A stretch of DNA of 9,739 nt from JAZDMK01 sp043800975. GTDB taxonomy: Bacteria; Bacteroidota; Bacteroidia; Bacteroidales; JAHJDW01. Made by a program: the position numbers and the translations under genes. Position 1 is the stretch's first letter; every line of letters starts with the position of its first letter. The stretch lies in contig JAZDMK010000002.1 of assembly GCA_043800975.1 (NCBI GenBank), forward strand, positions 1 to 9,739. The letters are read 5' to 3'. The notes beneath the pieces were generated by a model. The model was not told where the DNA came from and did not search any database. It was given only the letters and a program-made list of their open reading frames with translations. Positions 1-6,435 of this stretch are shown here, piece after piece.

Positions 1-101
1 TTTCGGTCAAGCTCTTCTACTTTTCGCTTTTTGAACTCTTCTCCGAAAAAACGATTTCTTCGTTGAATTAAACTCATCTTGTAGTTTTTCCTTTGTGCCA
101 T
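1..101 (-). CDS. N-terminal fragment of a transposase-like HTH protein (OrfA type)
   Basis: The 33 visible residues begin MAQRKNYKMSLIQRRNRFF and continue with GEEFKKRKVEELDR. The pattern RRNRFF-x-EEFKK-x-KV-x-E resembles the start of helix-turn-helix OrfA proteins of IS3-like elements in Bacteroidota, where such a segment leads into the DNA-binding helices. The start is well supported: AGGAGG at 112-107 lies 5 nt before the ATG. That strong Shine-Dalgarno is unlike the other genes here, which fits a mobile origin. The gene leaves the window, so the catalytic part is not seen, and a resident HTH regulator cannot be excluded. Confidence 0.5.
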   Translation of the reverse strand, partial: MAQRKNYKMSLIQRRNRFFGEEFKKRKVEELDR

Positions 102-135
102 GTTAACCTCCTTTTTTGGTCAACATTATTGGACA
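1..135 (-). mobile_element. One end of a probable insertion sequence (IS3-like), cut by the window edge
   Basis: Read on the minus strand, the segment begins TGTCCAATAATGTTGACC (135 back to 118), which has the TG start common at IS ends. An AGGAGG ribosome site and the first codons of a transposase-like protein follow within 34 bases. This compact order (terminus, SD, ATG) is typical of IS3-type elements. The matching terminal repeat and the target duplication would lie outside the window, so the boundary at 135 is an inference from the sequence pattern alone. Confidence 0.4.
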
Positions 136-216
136 AAGACATAGGCATAAGGCACAAGGCAAAAGTGGTTATGAGTTGACATTTCACGAAGGCGCATTTG
201 TATTGACTTTCCCGTA

Positions 217-245
217 GGCTTGCCAGCTAAGGCAGGGGATAAGCC
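217..245. terminator. Imperfect hairpin downstream of the TPR gene
   Basis: GGCTT (217-221) can pair with AAGCC (241-245). Inside it GCC (222-224) pairs with GGC (231-233), leaving a bulge of about seven bases. It lies about 40 bases past the stop codon of the minus-strand TPR gene. A short T run follows it on the plus strand but not on the minus strand, so a role as terminator of the TPR gene is only a guess. It may equally be a dispersed intergenic palindrome. Confidence 0.25.
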
Positions 246-285
246 TTTTGTTAATGCCTTTGGGCAATGATTTTGGACGGTTTTG

Positions 286-1269
286 TTATTTGCACGTTTG
301 CTTCATTATTTCCTTTGCATTTTCATCACCCATATCAGCGGCTTTGCGTATGTCTTCGCAACCCCCTTTTTTATCCCCGGAAAGGAATTTGGCATTTCCC
401 CGCTTTCGCAGGTATTCAGTCTCTTCAGGGTTACTATTTATACATTTATCAAAATAAATCACGGCCTTTTCATACTTCTTGTATTCGGTACACAAACATC
501 CCAAATCGAAATAATCATCCGGAGAATTATCTGCCTTTTCCAGAGATCGTTCTAGAGCCTTTTCCGCTTCCCTTTTATTACCTATAACTGTATACAACTT
601 GCATTTTGAAATGTCCGGGTTAAATGTGGTGTCAAGAGATGCCATTTTATCAATGTCATTGAGTGCCTTTTCCTTTTTCCCAAGGACAATGTAGTATTGC
701 ATTCTAATTTTGAGAATTTCCGTATCCATGGGATTTTTTTGAACTGCTTCATCAAAGGATTCAAATGCACGAACCGTATCATTCATCCATAAGAGTAATT
801 CTCCGCGTAATGAAATGAAAATTGGATCACTGTCATCCATATTAATGACATCATTAATATTTTTTAAAGCCTCTAAATAATTTCCCCTGGCCAGATAAAA
901 ATAATAATAATGATAGGAGTTGATCAGATTTATACCCGATTTTCTGCTCTTTACCAGGTCCGCTTCTGCCTTCTCAAAATCTTCATTCTTAACATAAAGA
1001 AAACTTCGCAAAGCCAGTGCATTCGGGCTCAACGAATCAAACAGCAGCGCTTTATTGATATCGTACATACTTTCTTTATATTCCTTTTTATGCATATGCT
1101 CTACTGCCTTATCGAGGAAGTGGAAATACATAGTGGTATCTGATTTTGTACCATAAAATCCGAGGACTGTTGGGTTTGCTCTTTTGATTAAATCCGGGAA
1201 ATAGGTGCTTTGAGAAAACGCACCCTGGCAGCTTAAAATCAACAGGAAGATCAAACATGCTTTTTTCAT
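286..1269 (-). CDS. Secreted TPR-repeat protein
   Basis: A predicted exported scaffold protein of 327 residues built from tetratricopeptide repeats, which usually mediate protein-protein contacts. Residues 1-20 form a signal peptide (MKKACLIFLLILSCQGAFSQ) with likely cleavage at AFS|Q; C14 gives a weak alternative lipobox (ILSC). From about residue 50 to the end, seven or eight helical pairs follow with the A-L-Y-A/G style spacing, for example EYKESMYDINKALLFD, YLEALKNINDVINMD, KKYEKAVIYFDKCINSNP. The tail GDKKGGCEDIRKAADMG is a common ending of Bacteroidota TPR proteins. The chosen ATG is preferred over an in-frame GTG 18 bases upstream because it begins the signal peptide directly. It stands alone, with no operon partner, and its specific role is unknown. 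Confidence 0.85.
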   Translation of the reverse strand: MKKACLIFLLILSCQGAFSQSTYFPDLIKRANPTVLGFYGTKSDTTMYFHFLDKAVEHMHKKEYKESMYDINKALLFDSLSPNALALRSFLYVKNEDFEKAEADLVKSRKSGINLINSYHYYYFYLARGNYLEALKNINDVINMDDSDPIFISLRGELLLWMNDTVRAFESFDEAVQKNPMDTEILKIRMQYYIVLGKKEKALNDIDKMASLDTTFNPDISKCKLYTVIGNKREAEKALERSLEKADNSPDDYFDLGCLCTEYKKYEKAVIYFDKCINSNPEETEYLRKRGNAKFLSGDKKGGCEDIRKAADMGDENAKEIMKQTCK

Positions 1270-1286
1270 GCGAAGAAAATATTCCA

Positions 1287-1294
1287 CAAATATA
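1287..1294 (-). promoter_or_regulatory. Probable -7 box of the TPR gene
   Basis: The minus strand reads TATATTTG, an exact match to the Bacteroidota -7 consensus TAnnTTTG, 17 bases before the ATG at 1269. No clear TTG-type -33 box lies at the usual distance upstream, though the region is A/T rich. Confidence 0.4.
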
Positions 1295-1360
1295 AGTACA
1301 TGATAAGAAAATCCTATTTTTTTCGAAACCGATGATTTTATCTTATGAAGTACAATTTAC

Positions 1361-1380
1361 TTTTGCGTAAGCACGCAAGA
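1361..1380. repeat. Short hairpin TTGCG/CGCAA
   Basis: TTGCG (1363-1367) pairs with CGCAA (1374-1378) and the stem extends two more pairs, one of them a wobble. The loop is TAAGCA. It lies in the divergent gap between the TPR gene and the small membrane protein and has no T run, so it is not an obvious terminator. Confidence 0.35.
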
Positions 1381-1384
1381 AATC

Positions 1385-1396
1385 CGTTGCGAAGCA
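1385..1396 (+). repeat. 12-bp direct repeat CGTTGCGAAGCA, copy 1
   Basis: CGTTGCGAAGCA occurs exactly here and again at 1935-1946. The two copies bracket the small AT-rich gene at 1535-1906. The core TTGC-GAA-GC is itself a mini-hairpin. Whether the pair is functional or a dispersed intergenic motif cannot be told from one window. Confidence 0.4.
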
Positions 1397-1426
1397 GGAG
1401 GCGTACTAACACGTAAAAAAGGTTAA

Positions 1427-1491
1427 TCCCCTAAAGGGGAAACATTGTTCTTTCATTCAGTTTTTTTACTGATATTTATCCCCTACGGGGA
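1427..1491. repeat. Pair of short palindromes TCCCC-TAAA-GGGGA and TCCCC-TAC-GGGGA
   Basis: The first palindrome is at 1427-1440 and the second at 1479-1491. Both have the same 5-bp arms and are followed by AA. They stand just upstream of the small membrane protein gene; the second sits where a -33 element would be expected relative to the box at 1503. They could be a dispersed repeat unit, an operator pair or RNA hairpins. Confidence 0.5.
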
Positions 1492-1502
1492 AAGAAATTG
1501 AT

Positions 1503-1510
1503 TAAATTTG
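1503..1510 (+). promoter_or_regulatory. Probable -7 box of the small membrane protein gene
   Basis: TAAATTTG matches TAnnTTTG exactly and lies 24 bases before the ATG at 1535. No TTG-type -33 box is seen; that position is taken by the CCCC/GGGG palindrome at 1479-1491. Confidence 0.4.
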
Positions 1511-1534
1511 GGGCAGAGTTAACACCCATTTTCT

Positions 1535-1906
1535 ATGGATCAAAGCAACAATAATCCTTTTGATGAAATTGAACGGGAAGAAAGAGAACGGCAATCTGAA
1601 ATAACCAACAGATCAAAAGGTATATTGGGTTTGATAATTATTTTACTGATATTAATCGTTACGAATCCTTCAGCAGAAAAGTTTAAAAAATATTTAAACT
1701 CAAAAGGCTTTGTAACTAAAAATTCTGATTTAAAATATAGTGGAAAGGAATTAAATGACAAGTATGCAGTAAAAACAAAGATAAGTTATGAAAAAGAATC
1801 CGATTATCTCATTTTCTCGTTTTTCACATATAAAGATTTAACTTATAAGGAAACCTCTTTCACACAAAAATACATCGGTTTTTTTGGAATATTTTTCGAG
1901 TTATAG
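1535..1906 (+). CDS. Small single-pass membrane protein, DUF4359-like
   Basis: A 123-residue protein with a charged, hydrophilic N-terminus rich in Glu and Arg (residues 1-28), one membrane helix (about 29-43, KGILGLIIILLILIVTNPS) and a mostly polar outer part. The NPS motif directly after the helix, the central YLIFSFFTY strand and the ending YIGFFGIFFEL resemble what I recall of the DUF4359 family of small one-TM proteins. That family has no known function, and the assignment is from memory of pattern, not a search. Its codons are clearly AT rich compared with the large gene downstream. It lies alone between two intergenic stretches and is bracketed by the CGTTGCGAAGCA repeat. The Shine-Dalgarno is weak, as is common in Bacteroidota. 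Confidence 0.7.
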   Translation: MDQSNNNPFDEIEREERERQSEITNRSKGILGLIIILLILIVTNPSAEKFKKYLNSKGFVTKNSDLKYSGKELNDKYAVKTKISYEKESDYLIFSFFTYKDLTYKETSFTQKYIGFFGIFFEL

Positions 1907-1934
1907 TACAAACTACTTTTTAAGCTCAAACAAT

Positions 1935-1948
1935 CGTTGCGAAGCAAC
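1935..1948 (+). repeat. 12-bp direct repeat CGTTGCGAAGCA, copy 2, within a perfect mini-hairpin
   Basis: Here the repeat extends to GTTGC-GAA-GCAAC (1936-1948), a 5-bp perfect stem with a GAA loop, 30 bases after the stop codon of the small membrane protein gene. No T run follows, so it is a poor classic terminator. Confidence 0.4.
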
Positions 1949-2007
1949 ACAAACAAAAAGCCACATCCTTGGTAGATTTATGATTTTTTACTTTGCGTTT
2001 TGAACTT

Positions 2008-2041
2008 GGCGGATTTTCTTTAACACTCCGCCGCAGCGGAG
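2008..2041. repeat. Two overlapping, mutually exclusive 6-bp stems
   Basis: GGCGGA (2008-2013) can pair with TCCGCC (2027-2032), or CTCCGC (2026-2031) can pair with GCGGAG (2036-2041) around a CGCA loop. Both stems use the same central strand and so cannot form together. No gene lies within several hundred bases downstream that would make a leader switch convincing. Confidence 0.4.
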
Positions 2042-2192
2042 AGCACAAAGATCATTTGTATTGATTTTCTTCCTGTTCGTGTGCAAAAAATGCACATGCA
2101 GGTTATATAAAAACTTTTTTCTGAAATCTTTGAACAAAAGCCTGTTCATTAATTTTCATCTACAACTCTGATGTATTTATAGGGTGTTTTAA

Positions 2193-2213
2193 CGGTTTAC
2201 ATTCTGTAAACCG
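2193..2213. repeat. Perfect 9-bp inverted repeat, 3-base loop
   Basis: CGGTTTACA (2193-2201), loop TTC, TGTAAACCG (2205-2213). This is a strong, perfect hairpin in the middle of the long gap. It is not followed by a T run on either strand, so it is more likely a repeat, a binding site or an RNA structure than an intrinsic terminator. Confidence 0.55.
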
Positions 2214-2673
2214 GCAATAATGCGTGTTTCAACACTTTCTACTCCTTGACAAACTCATAAAAATTCAGTATATTTAGAGTAATCAAACCAATAAAGAACA
2301 CAGCCATGAGGAGGTACTTTTAACAATGGAAAGCTAACAGGATTATACCCCGACACTGCGGTATACTCAATCGTTAAATCAAGAGGAAAAAATACCCGCG
2401 ACAATTCCCCTGCAGGAAATAATACGCCTGATTTCAACTCTGCTTCCCTCAACCAAACCTTCTCTTTTCTTTCTTCCCGAACTTTTCTCCTTCGCAATAA
2501 TCTCCCCAATCTTCTGACTCGTATTAATGCTGCTGCGCCCATGTTTACAGGATGTGCAGAGGCTATTTCGTTTTCGTTTATCAGCCGAGATGAAGAGATT
2601 TCTGGTCCCGAAGAATCCCTGTTCTATATGTGTAAATCATCGGTAAGGCCTGCCGGTATTTAAACACAGAGCT

Positions 2674-5600
2674 ATGAAAACAAAACTTTACGCTTTTCAA
2701 AAACCGGATACAGCAAAAAACATTCTTAAGAACACATTGAAAATTTCTGGATTTATTTTCAGGGTTCTTTTACTGCTGTTTCTGGCCGATACATCCCGCG
2801 CACAGTCGGGTTTGTGTTCGGGAAACACCCCGTTTTTTGCGGTAGACCTTACAGGAAACCCCAACGGAACATGGGTGTCCAGCCCACCGGTTTCGCGTGA
2901 CGGATTGTGCTGTGGCGCATCATCACCGGATGTTTGCATTGAATTTGAAATCACACTCGATCCTTCCGCTATAGCCATAAATTTCCAGATTGCTTCGGGA
3001 GCCATTCCTCCGGGCGCCATGTTTTATCAGATCAATTGCGGCCCGGCTGTTCAGGTGGGTCAGCCCATTTGCCTGAACGGCCCCGGACCTTATACATTAA
3101 CTTTTTGCAAGCCCGGAAACAATGTCAACACCTATTCAATAACTTCTATCACATCTCCGGAGATTTCTACTGATGTTTACACAACGCAGAACTGCTTCGC
3201 GTTGCTGTATGTACACGGTCTTGATCCCGCTACCATCTCCTGGCATGAAATCACTTCGGGCACTGGTCAGTATGACAGTTTCCTGAGCTGCACCATGGGC
3301 TGCGACTCCGTTTCTGTTACCGCTACCGGTATGTATCCTGACTATATTGACTATGAAGTATGTGGTGCACCACTGGGCGCATCTTGTCTTCCTAACCCCA
3401 TTTTTTGTGATACCATCCGGGTTTATCTGGCACCTCCGGTAACAATTCAGATTTTACCCAACCCAGCTACATTCTGTACAGGTCAGAACATTACACTAAA
3501 CGCTTCCTATACGGGCGGTGCGGCACCCTATTCCGTTTTCTGGTACAATGGCCCCAACGGAACGGGAAGTGTTGTTTCAACAACCAACACACTTCTGACC
3601 TCCACACCCGGTGTATATTCCTTCGAAGTCAGGGATTCACTGTATAATAAATGTGGATCTGTAATTCAAAACATTACTGTTACTGAAATTCCATTGCCGG
3701 TTTTGATCTCCGCAAATGCCCAGATATGCTACGGTTCCTCAACAGCCCTTTCAGTCAGCGGTGCATCAACTTATTCCTGGAGCCCTTCAATCGGTTTGAA
3801 CACAACTTCCGGAAACACTGTTACCGCGAATCCGCTTACTTCCACAACCTACACGATTGTCGGAACCACCGGTGGTTGCACATCATCAACAACTGTGACT
3901 GTAAACGTTCTTCCCCTGCCTTTGGCGAATGCTGGTTTGGGAAGTTCAATCTGTTCGGGGCAGTCAGCCCAATTGAACGGAAGCGGCGGCGTAGCATACA
4001 CATGGACACCTGCAGCATCCTTATCCAATGCGAATATTTCCAATCCGGTTGCTACTCCAACTGTAACGACAACCTATGTACTAACGGTTCAGTCTCCTGA
4101 CCTTTGTATAAATACAGCATCTGTGGTTATTACCGTTAACCCGAATCCCGTGATTCAGATTCAGCCGGTCAGTGTAACAATCTGCACCGGATCTTCAACT
4201 ACACTTGTGGCCAATGGAAACGTGCCTGCCAGCAATTATCTCTGGAGTAACGGCATTGGCGGCCAGACTATGATCGTAGCTCCGGTTGTCAGTACAGTAT
4301 ACTCTGTTACCGGTACAGATCTGAACGGCTGCACAGGATCAGCTTCCGTGAATATAACTGTGAATCCGGATCCTGTGATTGCCATCAGCACGCTCAATCC
4401 ACAGATTTGCAACGGAAGCACAGCCACTCTGAACGCATTCAGTTCGGACCCCACAACACAGTTTTTGTGGAGCAACGGGGCCGGCACGGCTACCGTTCAG
4501 GTTTCCCCAAATACAACAACAACCTATACAGTGACCGGAACCACAACACTGGGATGTTCTTCCACCGCTTCTCAGGTGATTACGGTCAATCCCAACCCCA
4601 GTCTGAACATCACGGCCAGTCAGTCATCAATCTGTTTCGGATCAACGGTTACGCTCACAGCGAACAGCTCCTTGTCCGGCACTTCCTTTTTGTGGAATAA
4701 CGGAAGTATGTCTTCTTCAATCATTGTCACACCACTGGTTTCAACAACATATACACTAAGCGGCAGTCTCACGACTGGATGTTCGTCAACGACCCAGATG
4801 GTGGTTACGGTAAATCCGAACCCCGCACTGGCCGTCAATGTAAGCGCTACTGCAATCTGTCAGGGAGAAAGTGTAACGCTGACCGCATCCAGCCCATCGC
4901 CCGGAGCCAGCTATTTCTGGAGCGCAGGTACGGGAAGCAGTATTGTGGTTTCTCCATCGGCAAGCACCACGTATACGGTAACCGTATATGATCTGAACGG
5001 CTGTTCTTCATCGCTTGGAGTTGGTATAACAGTAAATCCTTCTCCGATACTCAGCCTGAACTGCAGCACGCCCCATCTTTGCTACGGTGCGTCGGCCACT
5101 TTAACTGTGAATAGCAGCATTGCCGGAACCACTTTCCAGTGGAGCAACGGTCTATTCAATCCGTCAATTGTAGTTAACCCGATACAGACAACTACCTATA
5201 CCGTAACAGGCACTACCGGTGATGGCTGTCAAAACACATCCGCACTCGTACTGGATGTTAGTCCTCCTGTTGTGGTAACGCTGACTTCAGTTCCCGGTGA
5301 GATATGTATTGGAAGTAGTGCTACGATGACTGCATCCGGTGCGTTTCAATATACATGGTCTCCTGCAGTATCATATTCAAATGTTTATGGTTCCGTGGTA
5401 ATTGCCACGCCATTACAAAATACAACATATACGGTAACTGGAACGGATAATTACGGATGTACTGGCACAGCATACTTTGCAGTAATTATAAGACCACTTC
5501 CTGTAGTAGATTTCGTTTCTGATTATCAGCCTGCCTGTGAATTTGAATCTGTTCATTTCACCGACATTTCCTATGCAGATATTGTTACTGTCCTCTGGGA

Positions 5601-6306
5601 TTTTGGCGATCCTTCATCGGGTGTGAATAACAATTCTAGTCTGAATAATCCAGTTCATCTTTATAATAGTCCCGGTTCTTATGATGTTACATTGAATGTG
5701 GTAACGCGCTGGGGATGTACGGGACAATTGACAAAGCCGGGGGCCGTTTTTATTTACACAACACCCAAAGCATCCTATACTGCATCGCCAGTTGTAGCAG
5801 CCCTGCCCAACGGCACCGTTTATTTCTACAATGAAACCACTCAGTGGACAAATTTGTACTGGAATTTTGGAGATCCCTTGTCAGGAAGCAGCAACACGTC
5901 AACACAGGAAAACCCGATACATGAATATACTGCACCCGGAATTTATACTGCCTGGCTTTATGCAGTGAACGAAATCGGCTGCTACGACTCAATTCCCATT
6001 GACATTACTATTCAGCCCGAGTACAATGTTTTTATCCCCAATTGTTTTACACCTAATGGTGACGGACATAACGATACTTTTTTCCCGAAAGGCTTCGGAA
6101 TTGAAAGCAACAATTTTGAATTCTATATTTATAACCGCTGGGGTGAAGAAATTTTCTTCTCAAACAACATCAATAATCAGTGGGATGGAACTTATCGCGG
6201 AAATGGGAACATCGTTCAAACGGGAGTGTATCCGTATTTGCTGATTGTAAAATCTTTGTCCGGACTTGAACAGAGATATGCCGGAAGCGTAACATTAATC
6301 AAATAA
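2674..6306 (+). CDS. Large secreted Ig-like/PKD adhesin-like protein with T9SS type B (CHU_C) sorting domain
   Basis: A 1210-residue exported protein, probably delivered to or past the cell surface by the type IX secretion system. Signal peptide: residues 1-43, with a long basic start, hydrophobic VLLLLFLAD and cleavage at SRA|Q. Residues about 44-253 form a Cys-rich region (motifs LCCGASSPDVC, FYQINCG, FCKPGNN) seen at the start of other large Bacteroidota surface proteins. Residues 254-341 are a divergent Ig-like module; 342-943 are eight regular Ig-like modules. PKD domains follow at about 944-1031 (LWDFGDPSSG, PGSYDVTLNV) and 1032-1116 (YWNFGDPLSG, PGIYTAWLYA). Residues 1117-1210 are a CHU_C domain (FIPNCFTPNGDGHNDTF, IYNRWGEEIF, QWDGTY), which in this phylum marks type B T9SS cargo. 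No catalytic domain is seen, so adhesion or matrix function is inferred. The ATG has only a weak Shine-Dalgarno. Confidence 0.93.
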   Translation: MKTKLYAFQKPDTAKNILKNTLKISGFIFRVLLLLFLADTSRAQSGLCSGNTPFFAVDLTGNPNGTWVSSPPVSRDGLCCGASSPDVCIEFEITLDPSAIAINFQIASGAIPPGAMFYQINCGPAVQVGQPICLNGPGPYTLTFCKPGNNVNTYSITSITSPEISTDVYTTQNCFALLYVHGLDPATISWHEITSGTGQYDSFLSCTMGCDSVSVTATGMYPDYIDYEVCGAPLGASCLPNPIFCDTIRVYLAPPVTIQILPNPATFCTGQNITLNASYTGGAAPYSVFWYNGPNGTGSVVSTTNTLLTSTPGVYSFEVRDSLYNKCGSVIQNITVTEIPLPVLISANAQICYGSSTALSVSGASTYSWSPSIGLNTTSGNTVTANPLTSTTYTIVGTTGGCTSSTTVTVNVLPLPLANAGLGSSICSGQSAQLNGSGGVAYTWTPAASLSNANISNPVATPTVTTTYVLTVQSPDLCINTASVVITVNPNPVIQIQPVSVTICTGSSTTLVANGNVPASNYLWSNGIGGQTMIVAPVVSTVYSVTGTDLNGCTGSASVNITVNPDPVIAISTLNPQICNGSTATLNAFSSDPTTQFLWSNGAGTATVQVSPNTTTTYTVTGTTTLGCSSTASQVITVNPNPSLNITASQSSICFGSTVTLTANSSLSGTSFLWNNGSMSSSIIVTPLVSTTYTLSGSLTTGCSSTTQMVVTVNPNPALAVNVSATAICQGESVTLTASSPSPGASYFWSAGTGSSIVVSPSASTTYTVTVYDLNGCSSSLGVGITVNPSPILSLNCSTPHLCYGASATLTVNSSIAGTTFQWSNGLFNPSIVVNPIQTTTYTVTGTTGDGCQNTSALVLDVSPPVVVTLTSVPGEICIGSSATMTASGAFQYTWSPAVSYSNVYGSVVIATPLQNTTYTVTGTDNYGCTGTAYFAVIIRPLPVVDFVSDYQPACEFESVHFTDISYADIVTVLWDFGDPSSGVNNNSSLNNPVHLYNSPGSYDVTLNVVTRWGCTGQLTKPGAVFIYTTPKASYTASPVVAALPNGTVYFYNETTQWTNLYWNFGDPLSGSSNTSTQENPIHEYTAPGIYTAWLYAVNEIGCYDSIPIDITIQPEYNVFIPNCFTPNGDGHNDTFFPKGFGIESNNFEFYIYNRWGEEIFFSNNINNQWDGTYRGNGNIVQTGVYPYLLIVKSLSGLEQRYAGSVTLIK
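3697..5499 (+). repeat. Eight tandem protein-level repeats (Ig-like modules) inside the adhesin gene
   Basis: Modules start at nucleotides 3697, 3919, 4147, 4372, 4597, 4822, 5044 and 5266, giving periods of 74, 76, 75, 75, 75, 74, 74 and 78 codons. The consensus is P-x-(5-8)-ICxGSSxTLxA ... FxWSNG ... SIxVxPxxSTTYTVTGT ... GCSSxxxxxITVNPN. Each unit has one Cys in ICxG (variants SICSG, HLCYG) and a second in the GC or LC near the end, so one disulphide per module is likely. At the DNA level the copies have diverged, so recent expansion is not indicated. Confidence 0.85.
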
Positions 6307-6324
6307 AAAGCATTTACAAAAAAA

Positions 6325-6348
6325 GGCTCTGTTCAGTAAACTGTGTCA
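6325..6348. mobile_element. Possible solitary transposon end (IS256-like terminus)
   Basis: The string CTCTGTTCAGTAAACTGTGTCA, split here as CTCTGTTCAG at 6327-6336 and TAAACTGTGTCA at 6337-6348, and preceded by GG, resembles terminal repeats I recall from IS256-type (Mutator-like) elements, which often carry CTGTGTCA. No second inverted copy or intact transposase is found in the window. The following 90 bases have broken frames. It sits between the convergent adhesin and lipoprotein-like genes, a tolerated place for insertion. The call is tentative. Confidence 0.25.
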
Positions 6349-6435
6349 AAACGTGTAGAAAAAGAATACTTTAAGATGACTACCTAAAGAATTACTTGAA
6401 GTGGAATTCTGAATAAAATTGCAGAAATATCGATC

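Larger units (their letters stand above)
1907..2673. other. 767-base stretch without a convincing gene
   Basis: This stretch holds several small hairpins: 1936-1948, 2008-2041, 2080-2096 (TGTGCA-AAAAA-TGCACA) and 2193-2213. It also has a CATTTGTATTGATTTTC segment at 2053-2069 that nearly repeats 195-211. A pyrimidine-rich tract covers about 2431-2520. From 2310 to 2662 one plus-strand frame stays open up to 11 bases before the next gene but has no early start codon. An opposite-strand frame (2542-2255) is also open, but its Lys/Arg/Glu-rich product simply mirrors the pyrimidine tract. I accept neither as a gene. No exact TAnnTTTG box is seen before 2674; the nearest is TATATGTG at 2625-2632. 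Confidence 0.5.

Noticed and set aside
248..782. Plus- and minus-strand open frames overlapping the TPR gene
   Set aside because: The TPR frame has a signal peptide, repeats and a promoter box; the others have no recognisable pattern.
2255..2542. Minus-strand open frame of 95 codons with an Arg/Lys/Glu-rich start
   Set aside because: Its charged composition mirrors a pyrimidine-rich tract on the plus strand. It has no signal or domain pattern, no promoter and no neighbour that would support it.
3726..4991. Several open frames of 60-124 codons on both strands inside the adhesin gene
   Set aside because: They overlap a clearly coding frame with continuous domain structure. Their products are low-complexity shadows of the repeat modules.
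3697..5499. Regular repeats considered as a CRISPR array or non-coding tandem repeat
   Set aside because: The period is about 225 bases and preserves reading frame and protein motifs, with DNA identity low. This is protein module duplication.
6307..6435. Searched for a bidirectional terminator between the convergent genes
   Set aside because: Only weak stems are visible (CAGT-AA-ACTG, and TTCTG with CAGAA). None is followed by a convincing T run.
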